A stretch of 64,000 nucleotides of DNA, from positions 1 to 64,000 of the forward strand of contig NZ_NASZ01000019.1 in the NCBI RefSeq assembly GCF_014596575.1. The letters run 5' to 3'. Of this stretch, positions 36,229 through 45,048 are shown one piece after another. Made by a program: the position numbers and the translations under genes. The DNA comes from Flavobacterium pokkalii. Lineage in GTDB: Bacteria; Bacteroidota; Bacteroidia; Flavobacteriales; Flavobacteriaceae. The number at the start of each line of letters is the position of its first letter. Position 1 is the stretch's first letter. Under the pieces are notes generated by a model, which was not told where the DNA came from, ran no database searches, and was given only the letters and a program-made list of their open reading frames with translations.

Positions 36229-36261
36229 CTAATGAGATCCTTCCTTCGTCAGAATGACAAG
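36229..36261. repeat. Copy of a widespread intergenic repeat (GTCATTCTGACGAAGGAAG type)
   Basis: Read on the minus strand, this segment contains TGTCATTCTGACGAAGGAAG followed by GATCTC. From memory, variants of this phrase occur in many copies in intergenic DNA across Bacteroidota and other phyla. Only one copy is seen in this window. Confidence 0.55.
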
Positions 36262-36448
36262 TTTGCGATAAAAAAACAACCATTCAAAAACTGAAAATTT
36301 GACATTTATTTCTTAAAAATTATCAAAATTTTCAGAAACAAAATTACATCAAAAAACACAACAACTAACTTATTGTCAGTTTATTGCAAATGGTATTTTC
36401 TTTGCTATTCAATTATAAAAAGATTGTTTAACTTAAAATTTTATTATT

Positions 36449-36886
36449 ATGACAATTGTTAGATATCAAAACCAATGGCCTAGTTTATTTGACAGATTTT
36501 TTAATAATGATTTTGAAAGTTGGAATAGAGACAATTTTTCAAAAACCAACACTACTTTACCTTCTTTAAATATCAAAGAAAACAAAGACTTCTTTTTTGT
36601 AGAAGTGGCTGCTCCGGGATTTGAAAAATCAGATTTCAAAATTGAACTGAATAATGATTTATTAACCGTTTCTTCTGAAAAAAAACTAAACAATGAAGTC
36701 AAAGATGGAGAACGAATTACCAAACAGGAATTCAGCTACCAGTCTTTTAGTCGTTCCTTCACACTTCCTGAATTAGTCGATGAAGAAAAAATTTCAGCCA
36801 AATATGAAAATGGAATTTTAGCTATCAGCATCCCTAAAAAGGAAGCCGCAAAACCAAAATCTCCAAAATTAATCGATATCAAATAA
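36449..36886 (+). CDS. Small heat-shock protein (Hsp20/alpha-crystallin)
   Basis: A 145-residue chaperone that binds unfolding proteins without ATP. The alpha-crystallin domain spans about residues 38-135: LNIKENKDFFFVEVAAPGFEKSDFKIELNNDLLTV, then YQSFSRSFTLPELVDEEKISAKYENGILAISIPKK. The GILAISIP motif is complete. The N-terminal arm (RYQNQWPSLFDRFFNNDF) is typical of Bacteroidota members. It is a single gene with a shared terminator after it. An imperfect inverted repeat upstream (CTGAAAATTTGA 36291-36302 with 36323-36335) has no known role. Confidence 0.95.
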   Translation: MTIVRYQNQWPSLFDRFFNNDFESWNRDNFSKTNTTLPSLNIKENKDFFFVEVAAPGFEKSDFKIELNNDLLTVSSEKKLNNEVKDGERITKQEFSYQSFSRSFTLPELVDEEKISAKYENGILAISIPKKEAAKPKSPKLIDIK

Positions 36887-36895
36887 ACTAAAAAC

Positions 36896-36931
36896 AAAAA
36901 AAGAGTTAGTTTTCGCTAACTCTTTTTTTTT
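36896..36931. terminator. Bidirectional terminator between hsp20 and cmk
   Basis: AAAAAAAGAGTTAG (36896-36909) pairs with CTAACTCTTTTTTT (36916-36929) around TTTTCG. T runs on both strands allow it to end both convergent genes; its right edge overlaps the cmk stop codon. Confidence 0.85.
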
Positions 36932-37622
36932 ATTCTTTAATTTTATCCTGAACCAATTTCAAAACCAATTCAAATTGCTCTTCCCTGTTCAGATTAGAAT
37001 TATCAATTTCTATTGCGTCTTCTGCTTTCACTAAGGGCGAATTACTGCGATGGGTATCAATGTAATCGCGTTCTTCCACATTTCGAAGCACTTCTTCAAA
37101 AGTTACCTGATCGCCTTTTTGGATTAATTCATCATAACGTCTTTGTGCTCGGGTTTGCGCACTGGCAGTCATGTAAATTTTAAGTTCGGCATCCGGAAAA
37201 ACAACTGTCCCAATGTCTCTACCATCCATAACAATTCCTTTGTTTTTACCCATTTGCTGTTGCTGTTCTACCAATTTAGCACGAACCTCCGGAATTTCAG
37301 CCACCTTACTCACAAAACCGGAAACTTCAATAGTACGGATTTGCTTTTCCACATTTTCACCGTTTAAATACATTTCAGCAAAACCTAATTCGGTATTAAA
37401 TTGAAATTGCAACTGGATGTTTGGCAAACTTTCAACTAGCGATTGTTTATCCAAATAATCGGTTTTTATATAGCCTTTTTGCATCGAAAAATAAGCAATC
37501 GCACGATACATGGCTCCTGTATCTACATATACATAACCTAATGCTTTAGCCAGTTGTTTAGCCAAAGTACTTTTCCCAGTTGAAGAAAATCCGTCGATTG
37601 CAATGGTAATCTTTTTATCCAA
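36930..37622 (-). CDS. cmk: Cytidylate kinase
   Basis: Phosphorylates CMP and dCMP to the diphosphates using ATP. The P-loop GFSSTGKST is at residues 11-19. YVDTGAMYRAIAYF, the NMP-binding region with MDGRDIGTVVFPDAELKIYMTAS, and the lid YIDTHRSNSPLVKAEDAIEID are all present. The 230-residue length is normal. It is on the minus strand, separated from the M1 peptidase gene by that gene's terminator. Confidence 0.97.
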   Translation of the reverse strand: MDKKITIAIDGFSSTGKSTLAKQLAKALGYVYVDTGAMYRAIAYFSMQKGYIKTDYLDKQSLVESLPNIQLQFQFNTELGFAEMYLNGENVEKQIRTIEVSGFVSKVAEIPEVRAKLVEQQQQMGKNKGIVMDGRDIGTVVFPDAELKIYMTASAQTRAQRRYDELIQKGDQVTFEEVLRNVEERDYIDTHRSNSPLVKAEDAIEIDNSNLNREEQFELVLKLVQDKIKE

Positions 37623-37685
37623 AATTCTAGTTTCTAAGTTTATTCAAAAAAGCAATAAAAGTACATTTTTTTAATCTTAGCAAAC

Positions 37686-37720
37686 AAAAAAGGCTGTTGA
37701 AAATTTCAACAGCCTTTCTT
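37686..37720. terminator. Terminator of the M1 peptidase gene
   Basis: AAAGGCTGTTGAAA (37689-37702) pairs perfectly with 37704-37717, leaving almost no loop as drawn (in practice a few inner pairs open). On the minus strand it is followed by TTTTTTG, 20 bases after the peptidase stop. Confidence 0.85.
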
Positions 37721-37739
37721 TATAAATTAAAATCTAGAA

Positions 37740-39995
37740 TTATTTATCTTTTGTAAAAGGAATGGTTCTGCCATCTCCAACAATCATATCGAAACCAGAT
37801 TTATCTTCTTTAAATTTAAATTTCAAACCAGCTCGTTTGGATTCAAATTCATCTTTTCCAATGGATTCAACCGAAAAATCGGAATAATCAGGAATATCAA
37901 CGTTTAACAAAGTATTCTTTTCTGAAATGGTAATTTTAAAAGGCAATCTGGAATTAGAATAAACACCAAAATACGGATCATAAATCATATCTTTTTCTAC
38001 TAAACCATTCGCTGCTGTCCAGGTATTATTAACCTCATTACTATCCGGAAAAACATGTTCCGGATCTAAAACAATACTTTCAATTTCTTCAACAGAGTTA
38101 TGTTTAAATGTCCATTGTGTATTTTTTTGCCAAACTTCAACAGGCAATTTTACTCTGTCGGTTTTTCCGCTTTTAAGTTTAATATCCATTACCACAGGCA
38201 TAGGCATTTTTTCAAAGTTTTCTATTGTGATATATACTCCTTTTGCCGGGTCATTTTTTACATATTTAATAGCATTCACACCCTGATCAAAACGCCAGTT
38301 GTATTGGAACCATCCTCTCCAAAACCAACTTAAATCTTCTCCTCCTACGTTTTCCATGGTTCTAAAAAAATCATCCGGCTGCGGATGTTTGAAAGCCCAA
38401 CGCTCCATATAGGTTTTGAAAGCCAAATCGAAGCGTTCTTTTCCTAAAATTTGTTCTCTCAGAATCACTAATCCTGCACTTGGCTTAGCATAACATAATT
38501 TACCAATATTTGCTTCTTTCATATTATCCGGCGAACTCATCATCGTTTCTAATTTCGGATCGGTATATAAAAAGCTGCTCTCATGCATATCTTCTTTTTC
38601 ACCCTTAAACTCTCCGTTATTAAAATCAACATCACTAAGCGAGTTAATAAAAGTATTAAAGCCTTCATCCATCCAGGCAAATAGTCGCTCATTTGATCCA
38701 ACAATCATAGGAAACCAGTTATGTCCAAATTCGTGATCTGTAACTCCCCACAAACTTTTTCCTTTTGACTTCCATCCGCAAAAAACAATTCCCGGATATT
38801 CCATCCCTCCTTCATTTCCTGCCACATTAGTAGCTACCGGATAAGTGTATTCTATCCATCTTTTAGAATAATTTTCTATCGAATGTTTTACAAATTCTGT
38901 TGAACGCCCCCAGGCATCGTTGCCGGCACTTTCCTCTGGATAAACCGAAAGCGCCAATGCTTTTTTTCCACTTGGCAAATTGATTCTGGCTCCATCCAAA
39001 ATAAAGGCTGCCGAAGACGCCCAGGAAACATCTCTTGCATTATTCAGTTTAAAATGCCAGGTTTTAGAATTCCCCGAAGTATTTTTGGCCGTCAAAACAT
39101 CATTCAAAGAATGAATCATCACCGTATTATCGCTATTCTTAGCTTCATTATATTTTTTAAATTCTTCAACAGAAAAAACTTCTTTTGGATTCGTCAATTC
39201 TCCGGAACAAACCACAACATGATTCGATGGCGCTGTAATTGATATATCAAAATCGCCATATTCCAAATAAAACTCAGATGCTCCCAAGTACGGATTCACA
39301 TTCCACCCTCTTACATCATCATACACACACATGCGGGGATACCACTGTGCGATGGTAAAAATCTTTCCGTTTTTAGTTTCCAAAACTCCGGTTCTGTCCG
39401 AACCTTCATTTGGAGAAATATAAGAAAACTCTATTTTGAATTCCACTTTCCCTCCTTTAGACTTTAACTCTTTCGGAAGAAACAACTGCATTCTGGTATC
39501 ACTTATAAGATACTTAGCCTCCACATCAGCTACTTTCTTATTATCGATTTTTATAATTTTTACTGATTTGATTTTGTGCCCTCCGTCAAAAACCTGTCCC
39601 TGACGTCCATTTCGACTTCCGGTAATCGGTACAATAGCCTCACCACGGGAATCTCCCCTGAATAAATTTTGATCCAGATTCAACCACAAAAATGACATTG
39701 AATCAGTACTATTATTGGTATAGGTAATAATATCTGTAGCCGAAATTTCATTTGTTTTTTCGTTTAAAACAGCTGTTAACTTATAATCAGCTCTGTTTTG
39801 CCAATATTCAGCGCCGGGCTGGCCACTGGCCGAACGGGTCAATGTTCCGTTTTTGGTATAAAAATTCGGGCTGAAAGCATCATGATAATCATAATTAGAA
39901 ACCTGTTTGATAACTGATATTTCCTGTGCTGCCAAAGAAGCACCTCCTAGTAATATTGCTATTTGAAAAATAGCGACCGACTTATTTATTTTCAT
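37740..39995 (-). CDS. Secreted M1-family zinc aminopeptidase
   Basis: A 751-residue exported metallopeptidase with a signal peptide ending AQEIS. The zinc site is HEFGH at residues 421-425 with the third ligand Glu444 (WMDEG), the HExxH-x18-E spacing of family M1. The substrate-binding GAMEN motif of the family appears as GGMEY just before it. The N-terminal beta-sandwich (residues about 50-290) is also typical. It probably trims peptides in the periplasm or outside the cell. It is a single gene with its own terminator. Confidence 0.94.
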   Translation of the reverse strand: MKINKSVAIFQIAILLGGASLAAQEISVIKQVSNYDYHDAFSPNFYTKNGTLTRSASGQPGAEYWQNRADYKLTAVLNEKTNEISATDIITYTNNSTDSMSFLWLNLDQNLFRGDSRGEAIVPITGSRNGRQGQVFDGGHKIKSVKIIKIDNKKVADVEAKYLISDTRMQLFLPKELKSKGGKVEFKIEFSYISPNEGSDRTGVLETKNGKIFTIAQWYPRMCVYDDVRGWNVNPYLGASEFYLEYGDFDISITAPSNHVVVCSGELTNPKEVFSVEEFKKYNEAKNSDNTVMIHSLNDVLTAKNTSGNSKTWHFKLNNARDVSWASSAAFILDGARINLPSGKKALALSVYPEESAGNDAWGRSTEFVKHSIENYSKRWIEYTYPVATNVAGNEGGMEYPGIVFCGWKSKGKSLWGVTDHEFGHNWFPMIVGSNERLFAWMDEGFNTFINSLSDVDFNNGEFKGEKEDMHESSFLYTDPKLETMMSSPDNMKEANIGKLCYAKPSAGLVILREQILGKERFDLAFKTYMERWAFKHPQPDDFFRTMENVGGEDLSWFWRGWFQYNWRFDQGVNAIKYVKNDPAKGVYITIENFEKMPMPVVMDIKLKSGKTDRVKLPVEVWQKNTQWTFKHNSVEEIESIVLDPEHVFPDSNEVNNTWTAANGLVEKDMIYDPYFGVYSNSRLPFKITISEKNTLLNVDIPDYSDFSVESIGKDEFESKRAGLKFKFKEDKSGFDMIVGDGRTIPFTKDK

Positions 39996-40105
39996 ATTCT
40001 TTTCTATTTAAAACAAATTAATAAAAAAAATTACAGATTTCTTCTATAATAATGGTGCTTTAATTTAATTTTATGAAATATCTTTACCTCATAAAATTCT
40101 AAATT

Positions 40106-40954
40106 TTGACAACAAGTATTTCAAACAACTTTCTTTCAGCAAAAATTAACTCTAAAGGCGCTGAATTATTTTCTTTAAAAACAAATAACCAGGAATACAT
40201 CTGGGAAGGAAATCCTGATTTTTGGGGTAAACATGCACCTGTTTTATTTCCAATAGTAGGCACATTAAAAAACAACAGCTATCAAATTAACGAGAAAAAA
40301 CACAAGCTGTCCCGTCACGGATTTGCCCGGGATATGACTTTCGAATTAATTGAAAAAACCGAAAACAGCGCTACTTTTTCCATTCAATCTTCCGAAGAAA
40401 CCCTTAAAGTTTATCCATTCGAATTTGAATTGCAAATTCAATATTTACTTGAGGAAAAAAAATTAAACACCAGCTATAAAGTCATTAATAAGTCACAATC
40501 TCAAATGCCTTTTTCCATTGGAGCGCATCCGGCCTTTGCGTTAAACGGAAATTTTGAAGATTTTGAAATTCAATTCGAAAAAGACGAACCACTTGTCTAT
40601 TCTTTATTAGAAAATGATTTAATTTCTAATCAGACAAAGACACTCGAAAAACAAAATGGTGTTGTTCCTCTAAATTACAAACTCTTTGAAAATGACGCTT
40701 TGATTTTTAAAAATCTAGTTTCCAAAAGTTTAAACATCCTAAAAAATAAAACTCCGCTGCTAAAAGTAGATTTTCAGGGATTTCCACACTTGGGCATTTG
40801 GACTAAAAAAGACGCACCATTTCTTTGTATCGAACCTTGGTATGGTTATTCAGACACTAATGATTCAACTGGAAATCTTTTTGAAAAAGAAGGCATTCAA
40901 CTTTTAGATGCTAATGAAATTTTTCAATCTAATTTTACAATCGAAATAGCTTAA
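40106..40954 (+). CDS. Aldose 1-epimerase family protein
   Basis: A 282-residue galactose mutarotase-like beta-sandwich protein. GAELFSLKTNNQEYIWEGNPDFWGKHAPVLFPIVGTLK is a clear start of the LacX-type subgroup. The catalytic histidine regions appear as LSRHGFARDMTFE and PFSIGAHPAF, and CIEPWYGYSD carries the usual catalytic acid. It interconverts sugar anomers; the precise sugar is unknown. The start is a TTG at 40106; no in-frame ATG lies near and the reading from here aligns with the family's N-terminus. Confidence 0.9.
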   Translation: MTTSISNNFLSAKINSKGAELFSLKTNNQEYIWEGNPDFWGKHAPVLFPIVGTLKNNSYQINEKKHKLSRHGFARDMTFELIEKTENSATFSIQSSEETLKVYPFEFELQIQYLLEEKKLNTSYKVINKSQSQMPFSIGAHPAFALNGNFEDFEIQFEKDEPLVYSLLENDLISNQTKTLEKQNGVVPLNYKLFENDALIFKNLVSKSLNILKNKTPLLKVDFQGFPHLGIWTKKDAPFLCIEPWYGYSDTNDSTGNLFEKEGIQLLDANEIFQSNFTIEIA

Positions 40955-40991
40955 ATTTTCACTCAACAAAAACGCTTACAGCAAAATTCTA

Positions 40992-41549
40992 ATGAAAAAA
41001 ACATTCTTTTTAAGCATACTTTTACTTGCAACCTTTGTTACAAATGCCCAAACTTACATAAAAATCAATGGTTTATCAGCTTTGGTAGCTGTTCCACAAA
41101 TTGGTATTGAAACCAGTATTGGATCAAAATCAACTTTTAGTGTTGATGTTTTTGCTTCATTTTGGAAATCTTTTGACGGAAAACCAATGCAAGCAGTAAT
41201 GCTAACACCTGAATACCGCTATCATTTTAAAGAAAAATACAATGGGTTTTATGCAGGAGCTCATGCCGGACCTGACATTTACAAAATTCAAAAATGGAAT
41301 TATTGGGGAACTAATAAATACGAAGAAGGGCTTGGTTATCGCATTGGTGCCACAATCGGATATCAAAAAAAGATAAACAACAAGTTTGTTTTAGATGCTT
41401 TTTTTGGTGGAGGTTGGCATCAGGGCTTTTATAAAGGTTATTATACTGATGGAACTCCCGGAAGATATGAAACAGCAAAACATTACAACAAAAGCGGTGA
41501 ATGGCTTCCATACAGAGGCGGAATCATGATTTCTTATCAACTAAATTAA
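40992..41549 (+). CDS. Outer-membrane beta-barrel protein, DUF3575-like
   Basis: A 185-residue exported protein with a signal peptide ending TNAQ. Alternating strands with aromatic ends (TPEYRYHFKEKYNGFYAGAHAG, YRIGATIGYQKKINNKFVLDAFFGGGW) and a final strand ending in LN suggest an eight-stranded outer-membrane barrel. The resemblance to DUF3575 is from memory. Function is unknown. Its stop overlaps by four bases with the convergent VF530-like gene. Confidence 0.8.
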   Translation: MKKTFFLSILLLATFVTNAQTYIKINGLSALVAVPQIGIETSIGSKSTFSVDVFASFWKSFDGKPMQAVMLTPEYRYHFKEKYNGFYAGAHAGPDIYKIQKWNYWGTNKYEEGLGYRIGATIGYQKKINNKFVLDAFFGGGWHQGFYKGYYTDGTPGRYETAKHYNKSGEWLPYRGGIMISYQLN

Positions 41550-41773
41550 TCAAATCTGGGCATTGACCTAACATACAATTCTTCGACTTTTTTTCTCGCC
41601 CAATCGGTTTTTCTCAAAAAAGTTAAACTCGATTTCACCGTTGGATTATGAGAAAAACAACGAATTGGAATTAATTCAGCCAAAGTATCAAATCCATAAT
41701 ACTCAACTAATTTTTCTACAATTACTTTTAACGTTTTTCCGTGAAGCGGATCATTTGATAGTGGTTTTTCCAT
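41546..41773 (-). CDS. VF530-family (DUF2132) small protein
   Basis: A 75-residue protein reading NDPLHGKTLKVIVEKLVEYYGF, LAELIPIRCFSHNPTVKSSLTFLRKTDWARKKVEELY. This is the full VF530/DUF2132 pattern, a compact helical family reported as DNA-binding in structural work. Its cellular role is unclear. It is divergent from smpB and overlaps the neighbouring barrel gene tail to tail by four bases. Confidence 0.9.
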   Translation of the reverse strand: MEKPLSNDPLHGKTLKVIVEKLVEYYGFDTLAELIPIRCFSHNPTVKSSLTFLRKTDWARKKVEELYVRSMPRFD

Positions 41774-41804
41774 AAATACAAAAATAAATCAATTTCGTTA
41801 AAAC

Positions 41805-41837
41805 TTTGTGGAGATTTACTAATTGTTTCTACATTTG
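41805..41837 (+). promoter_or_regulatory. Promoter of smpB (Bacteroidota consensus)
   Basis: TTTG (41805-41808), 21 bases, then TACATTTG (41830-41837). The ATG is only five bases beyond the -7 element, so transcription would start at or next to the start codon. Confidence 0.7.
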
Positions 41838-41842
41838 CATTC

Positions 41843-42301
41843 ATGGTAAAGACAGTCAACATACTTAATAAAAGAGCGCGATTTGATTATGAAATAATCG
41901 AAAAATACACGGCAGGAATTGTGCTGGCCGGTACTGAAATCAAATCCATCCGATTAGGAAAAGCCAATATCGCTGAAAGTTTTTGTGAATTCAACGAAAA
42001 AAACGAACTCTTTGCTATCAATACTTATATTGAAGAATACGCTTTTGGGAACCAATTTAATCACAAATCCCGAAGTGAAAGAAAACTGCTTTTAAACAAA
42101 CGCGAATTAAAAAATCTCGCCCGAAGCGTTCAGGCAAAAGGTTTGACTATTATTCCACTGCGTTTATTTACCAACGAAAAAGGAATTGCCAAACTGGAAA
42201 TCGGACTTTGTAAGGGTAAGAAAAATTACGACAAACGCGAATCTTTAAAAGAGCAGGACACGAAACGAGATTTGGACAGAATCAAAAAAGCTTTTAATTA
42301 A
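41843..42301 (+). CDS. smpB: SsrA-binding protein SmpB
   Basis: The RNA-binding partner of tmRNA in rescue of stalled ribosomes. The 152-residue protein shows the beta-barrel core KRARFDYEIIEKYTAGIVLAGTEIKSIR, the AFGNQFNHKSRSERKLLLNKRE segment that contacts tmRNA, LKLEIGLCKGKKNYDKR-type strands (here AKLEIGLCKGKKNYDKRE), and the basic C-terminal tail RDLDRIKKAFN. The ATG at 41843 gives the standard N-terminus, which places it only five bases from the -7 promoter element. The tmRNA gene is not in this window. Confidence 0.97.
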   Translation: MVKTVNILNKRARFDYEIIEKYTAGIVLAGTEIKSIRLGKANIAESFCEFNEKNELFAINTYIEEYAFGNQFNHKSRSERKLLLNKRELKNLARSVQAKGLTIIPLRLFTNEKGIAKLEIGLCKGKKNYDKRESLKEQDTKRDLDRIKKAFN

Positions 42302-42313
42302 TTTTAAAAGCCT

Positions 42314-42955
42314 TTAATTTTTATCTTCTAATAAAGGAACAAAACGAAATTCACCCAATTCATGTTTTTCAAATTGGGTTTCGTTTTTACGAATGAGTAA
42401 TGTCATAATTTGAATTTCCTCCCCAAGCGGAATAACCAATCGACCGCCAATTTTTAATTGTGCCATCAAGGGTTGCGGAATATAAGGAGCTCCGGCCGTT
42501 ACAATAATACTGTCAAAAGGGCCGTAAGTTGGCAATCCTTTATAACCATCTCCAAAAGTAAGATGTTTAGGTCTGATTCCTAATTTTGGAAGTAAAACGG
42601 AGGTTTGTTTAAACAACTCATTTTGTCTTTCTACACTATAAACCTTTGCTCCCATCATACACAAAACCGCCGTTTGATAACCGGAACCGGTTCCTATTTC
42701 CAAAACTTTATGATCCTTTTTAATTTCCAACAACTGTGTTTGAAAAGCAACGGTATAAGGTTGCGAAATAGTCTGACCTGCTCCAATAGGAAAAGCCTTA
42801 TCCTGATAAGCATAAGCCTCAAAACTGGAGTTCAAAAAAAGGTGTCTCGGGATTTTTTTTATCGCATCAAGAACCCTCAAATCAGTAATCCCCTTTTGTT
42901 GCAAAGTGCTTACTAATTGATTGCGAAGTCCTTGATGTTTGGCTGTATCTTTCAA
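42314..42955 (-). CDS. pcm: Protein-L-isoaspartate O-methyltransferase
   Basis: Repairs isoaspartyl residues in damaged proteins using SAM. The 213-residue protein has FPIGAGQTISQPYTVAFQTQLLEI, which forms the isoaspartate-binding loop, and motif I VLEIGTGSGYQTAVLCMMG. VYSVERQNELFKQ, HLTFGDGYKGLPTYGPFDSIIVTAGAP and LKIGGRLVIPLGE complete the fold. It is on the minus strand, 13 bases from the smpB stop in convergent orientation. Confidence 0.96.
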   Translation of the reverse strand: MKDTAKHQGLRNQLVSTLQQKGITDLRVLDAIKKIPRHLFLNSSFEAYAYQDKAFPIGAGQTISQPYTVAFQTQLLEIKKDHKVLEIGTGSGYQTAVLCMMGAKVYSVERQNELFKQTSVLLPKLGIRPKHLTFGDGYKGLPTYGPFDSIIVTAGAPYIPQPLMAQLKIGGRLVIPLGEEIQIMTLLIRKNETQFEKHELGEFRFVPLLEDKN

Positions 42956-43020
42956 TGGTTAGGGTTTATTTTTTTTGTAAAAATAACAGTAAAAATTCCA
43001 AAATGCAAAACCCAAAATCC

Positions 43021-43063
43021 AATTCAATTATACTATTATATTAAATTGAATTTCCTACTTTTG
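43021..43063 (+). promoter_or_regulatory. Candidate control region of the Gfo/Idh/MocA gene
   Basis: TACTTTTG (43056-43063) matches the -7 consensus 17 bases before the ATG; no TTTG lies at the expected -33 distance. In its place an inverted repeat, AATTCAATT (43021-43029) with AATTGAATT (43044-43052), could be an operator. Confidence 0.4.
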
Positions 43064-43079
43064 TTAAAAATACATTATC

Positions 43080-44045
43080 ATGCTTAAAGTAGGAGTTTTA
43101 GGTGCCGGACATCTGGGGAAAATTCATTTACGTTTATTACAACAATCTGAAAAATACGAGTTAGTTGGTTTTTATGACGAAAATCAGGAATACGCTCAAA
43201 AAATCGCTAAAGAATTTGGTTATACTAACTTTACTACCATTGCCAAATTAATTCACGCCGTAGATGTAATTGACATTGTAACTCCCACTCTTTCACACTA
43301 CAAATGTGCCAGAGCCGCGATAAAATCAGGCAAACACGTTTTTATTGAAAAACCAATTTCCAATACGATTGAAGAAGCCGAAGAAATTATTGCTTTAGCC
43401 AATGAATACAATGTAAAAGGACAAGTGGGGCACGTAGAGCGTTTTAATCCTGCTTTTATTGCTACCAAAAACATGATTGAAAATCCAATGTTTATTGAAA
43501 CACATCGTTTGGCAGAGTTCAATCCTCGCGGGACAGACGTTCCGGTAGTTTTAGACTTAATGATTCACGATATCGATGTGATTTTAAGTGTGGTTAATTC
43601 AAAAGTAAAAAACATCAGTGCCAGCGGTGTTTCGGTAATCAGTGAAACTCCGGATATTGCCAATGCGCGAATCGAATTTGAAAATGGTTGTGTAGCCAAT
43701 TTGACTGCCAGCCGAATTTCGATGAAAAACATGCGCAAAACCCGCTTTTTTCAAAAAGACGCCTATATCTCGGTGGATTTTTTAGAAAAGAAATGTGAGG
43801 TAGTAAAAATGAAAGATGCTCCTGAAGTTCCCGGAGATTTTGATATGATTTTGCAAAATGCAGAAGGCGTAAAAAAACAAATCTATTTTTCAAATCCTGA
43901 CGTAACACAAAACAACGCTATTCTGGACGAATTGGAAACTTTTGCAGATGCTATCAATAATAATACTACTCCGATTGTTACCTTAAATCAGGCAACTGAA
44001 GCTTTAAGAGTAGCTTATCAGATTATCGATTGTTTTAAAAAATAA
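43080..44045 (+). CDS. Gfo/Idh/MocA family oxidoreductase
   Basis: A 321-residue NAD(P)-dependent dehydrogenase. The N-terminal Rossmann motif is GVLGAGHLGKIHLRLL, and HVFIEKPISNTIEEAEEII carries the family's EKP motif with the catalytic lysine. FNPRGTDVPVVLDLMIHDIDVIL supplies the second-domain active-site histidine. The natural substrate, a sugar or related polyol, cannot be deduced. It is followed by a long inverted repeat and then the 3-hydroxyacyl-CoA dehydrogenase gene; whether the two are co-transcribed depends on whether that repeat terminates. Confidence 0.93.
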   Translation: MLKVGVLGAGHLGKIHLRLLQQSEKYELVGFYDENQEYAQKIAKEFGYTNFTTIAKLIHAVDVIDIVTPTLSHYKCARAAIKSGKHVFIEKPISNTIEEAEEIIALANEYNVKGQVGHVERFNPAFIATKNMIENPMFIETHRLAEFNPRGTDVPVVLDLMIHDIDVILSVVNSKVKNISASGVSVISETPDIANARIEFENGCVANLTASRISMKNMRKTRFFQKDAYISVDFLEKKCEVVKMKDAPEVPGDFDMILQNAEGVKKQIYFSNPDVTQNNAILDELETFADAINNNTTPIVTLNQATEALRVAYQIIDCFKK

Positions 44046-44061
44046 TATCCTAAATTAGTTT

Positions 44062-44110
44062 AAAGTTTAAGGTTTAAAGGTTTTTAAAACTTTAAACCTT
44101 AAACTTTTTT
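44062..44110. terminator. Perfect 18-base inverted repeat, probable terminator
   Basis: Bases 44062-44079 are the exact reverse complement of 44090-44107, with a ten-base loop and further T after. The stem is made of TTTAAA and AAGG blocks and is low in G+C. It lies between the oxidoreductase and 3-hydroxybutyryl-CoA dehydrogenase genes. Confidence 0.65.
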
Positions 44111-44127
44111 AACTTTAAACAAAAAAC

Positions 44128-45015
44128 ATGAAAATAGTAGCAGTAATAGGTGCAGGAACTATGGGTAACGGAATTGCGCATACTTTTGCGCAAAATGGTT
44201 TTACCGTAAAACTGGTTGATGTTTCCGAAGAAGCTTTGGAAAAAGGCATGAACACTATTTTTACCAACCTCGAAAGAATGCAAAACAAAGGAAGCATTTC
44301 TGCCGAAGACAAAATGAAAACCCTTTCCAATGTTATCTGTTACACCGATATAGAAGACGGAATTGTTGGCGCCGATTTAGTCATTGAAGCTGCAACCGAA
44401 AATCTGGATTTAAAACTACGTATTTTTAGAAAATTAAACGAATTCTGTTCGCACAACACCATATTTGCCACGAATACTTCTTCGATTTCCATTACCCAAA
44501 TTGCGGCTGAAGTAGCGCATCCGGAACGCGTGATTGGGATGCATTTTATGAATCCGGTTCCTATGATGCCGTTGGTGGAAGTCATTCGCGGATATAACAC
44601 GAGTGATGAAGTCACCGAATTTATCATGAATTTGAGTAAAAAATTAGGCAAAACTGCTGTTGAAGTTCATGATTACCCTGGTTTTGTTGCTAATAGAATT
44701 TTGATGCCGATGATAAACGAAGCCATTGAAACCCTATACAACAAAGTGGCCGGTGTAAGTGAAATAGACAATGTGATGAAATTGGGTATGGCACATCCAA
44801 TGGGACCATTGCAATTGGCTGATTTTATTGGCCTTGATGTTTGTCTTTCAATCATGAATGTAATGTATGATGGTTTTAAAAATCCAAAATATGCTCCTTG
44901 CCCACTTTTAGTCAATATGGTAAATGCCAAAAAACTGGGTGTAAAATCCGGAGAAGGATTTTATGATTATTCCGAAAGTAAAAAAGCCGAAAAAGTTGCT
45001 AATCAGTTTCTTTAA
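44128..45015 (+). CDS. 3-hydroxybutyryl-CoA dehydrogenase
   Basis: A 295-residue NAD(P)-dependent 3-hydroxyacyl-CoA dehydrogenase. The nucleotide fold is IAVIGAGTMGNGIAHTFAQNGF at the N-terminus (here VAVIGAGTMG). ATNTSSISITQIA and RVIGMHFMNPVPMMPLVEVI contain the catalytic Ser/His, and GFVANRILMPMINEAIE starts the C-terminal dimerisation domain. It acts in butanoyl-CoA or fatty acid metabolism. It is 27 bases before the YggS-family gene and may be co-transcribed with it. Confidence 0.94.
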   Translation: MKIVAVIGAGTMGNGIAHTFAQNGFTVKLVDVSEEALEKGMNTIFTNLERMQNKGSISAEDKMKTLSNVICYTDIEDGIVGADLVIEAATENLDLKLRIFRKLNEFCSHNTIFATNTSSISITQIAAEVAHPERVIGMHFMNPVPMMPLVEVIRGYNTSDEVTEFIMNLSKKLGKTAVEVHDYPGFVANRILMPMINEAIETLYNKVAGVSEIDNVMKLGMAHPMGPLQLADFIGLDVCLSIMNVMYDGFKNPKYAPCPLLVNMVNAKKLGVKSGEGFYDYSESKKAEKVANQFL

Positions 45016-45048
45016 ATAATTTTTTTAACAAAAAAATATAAGATGCCA

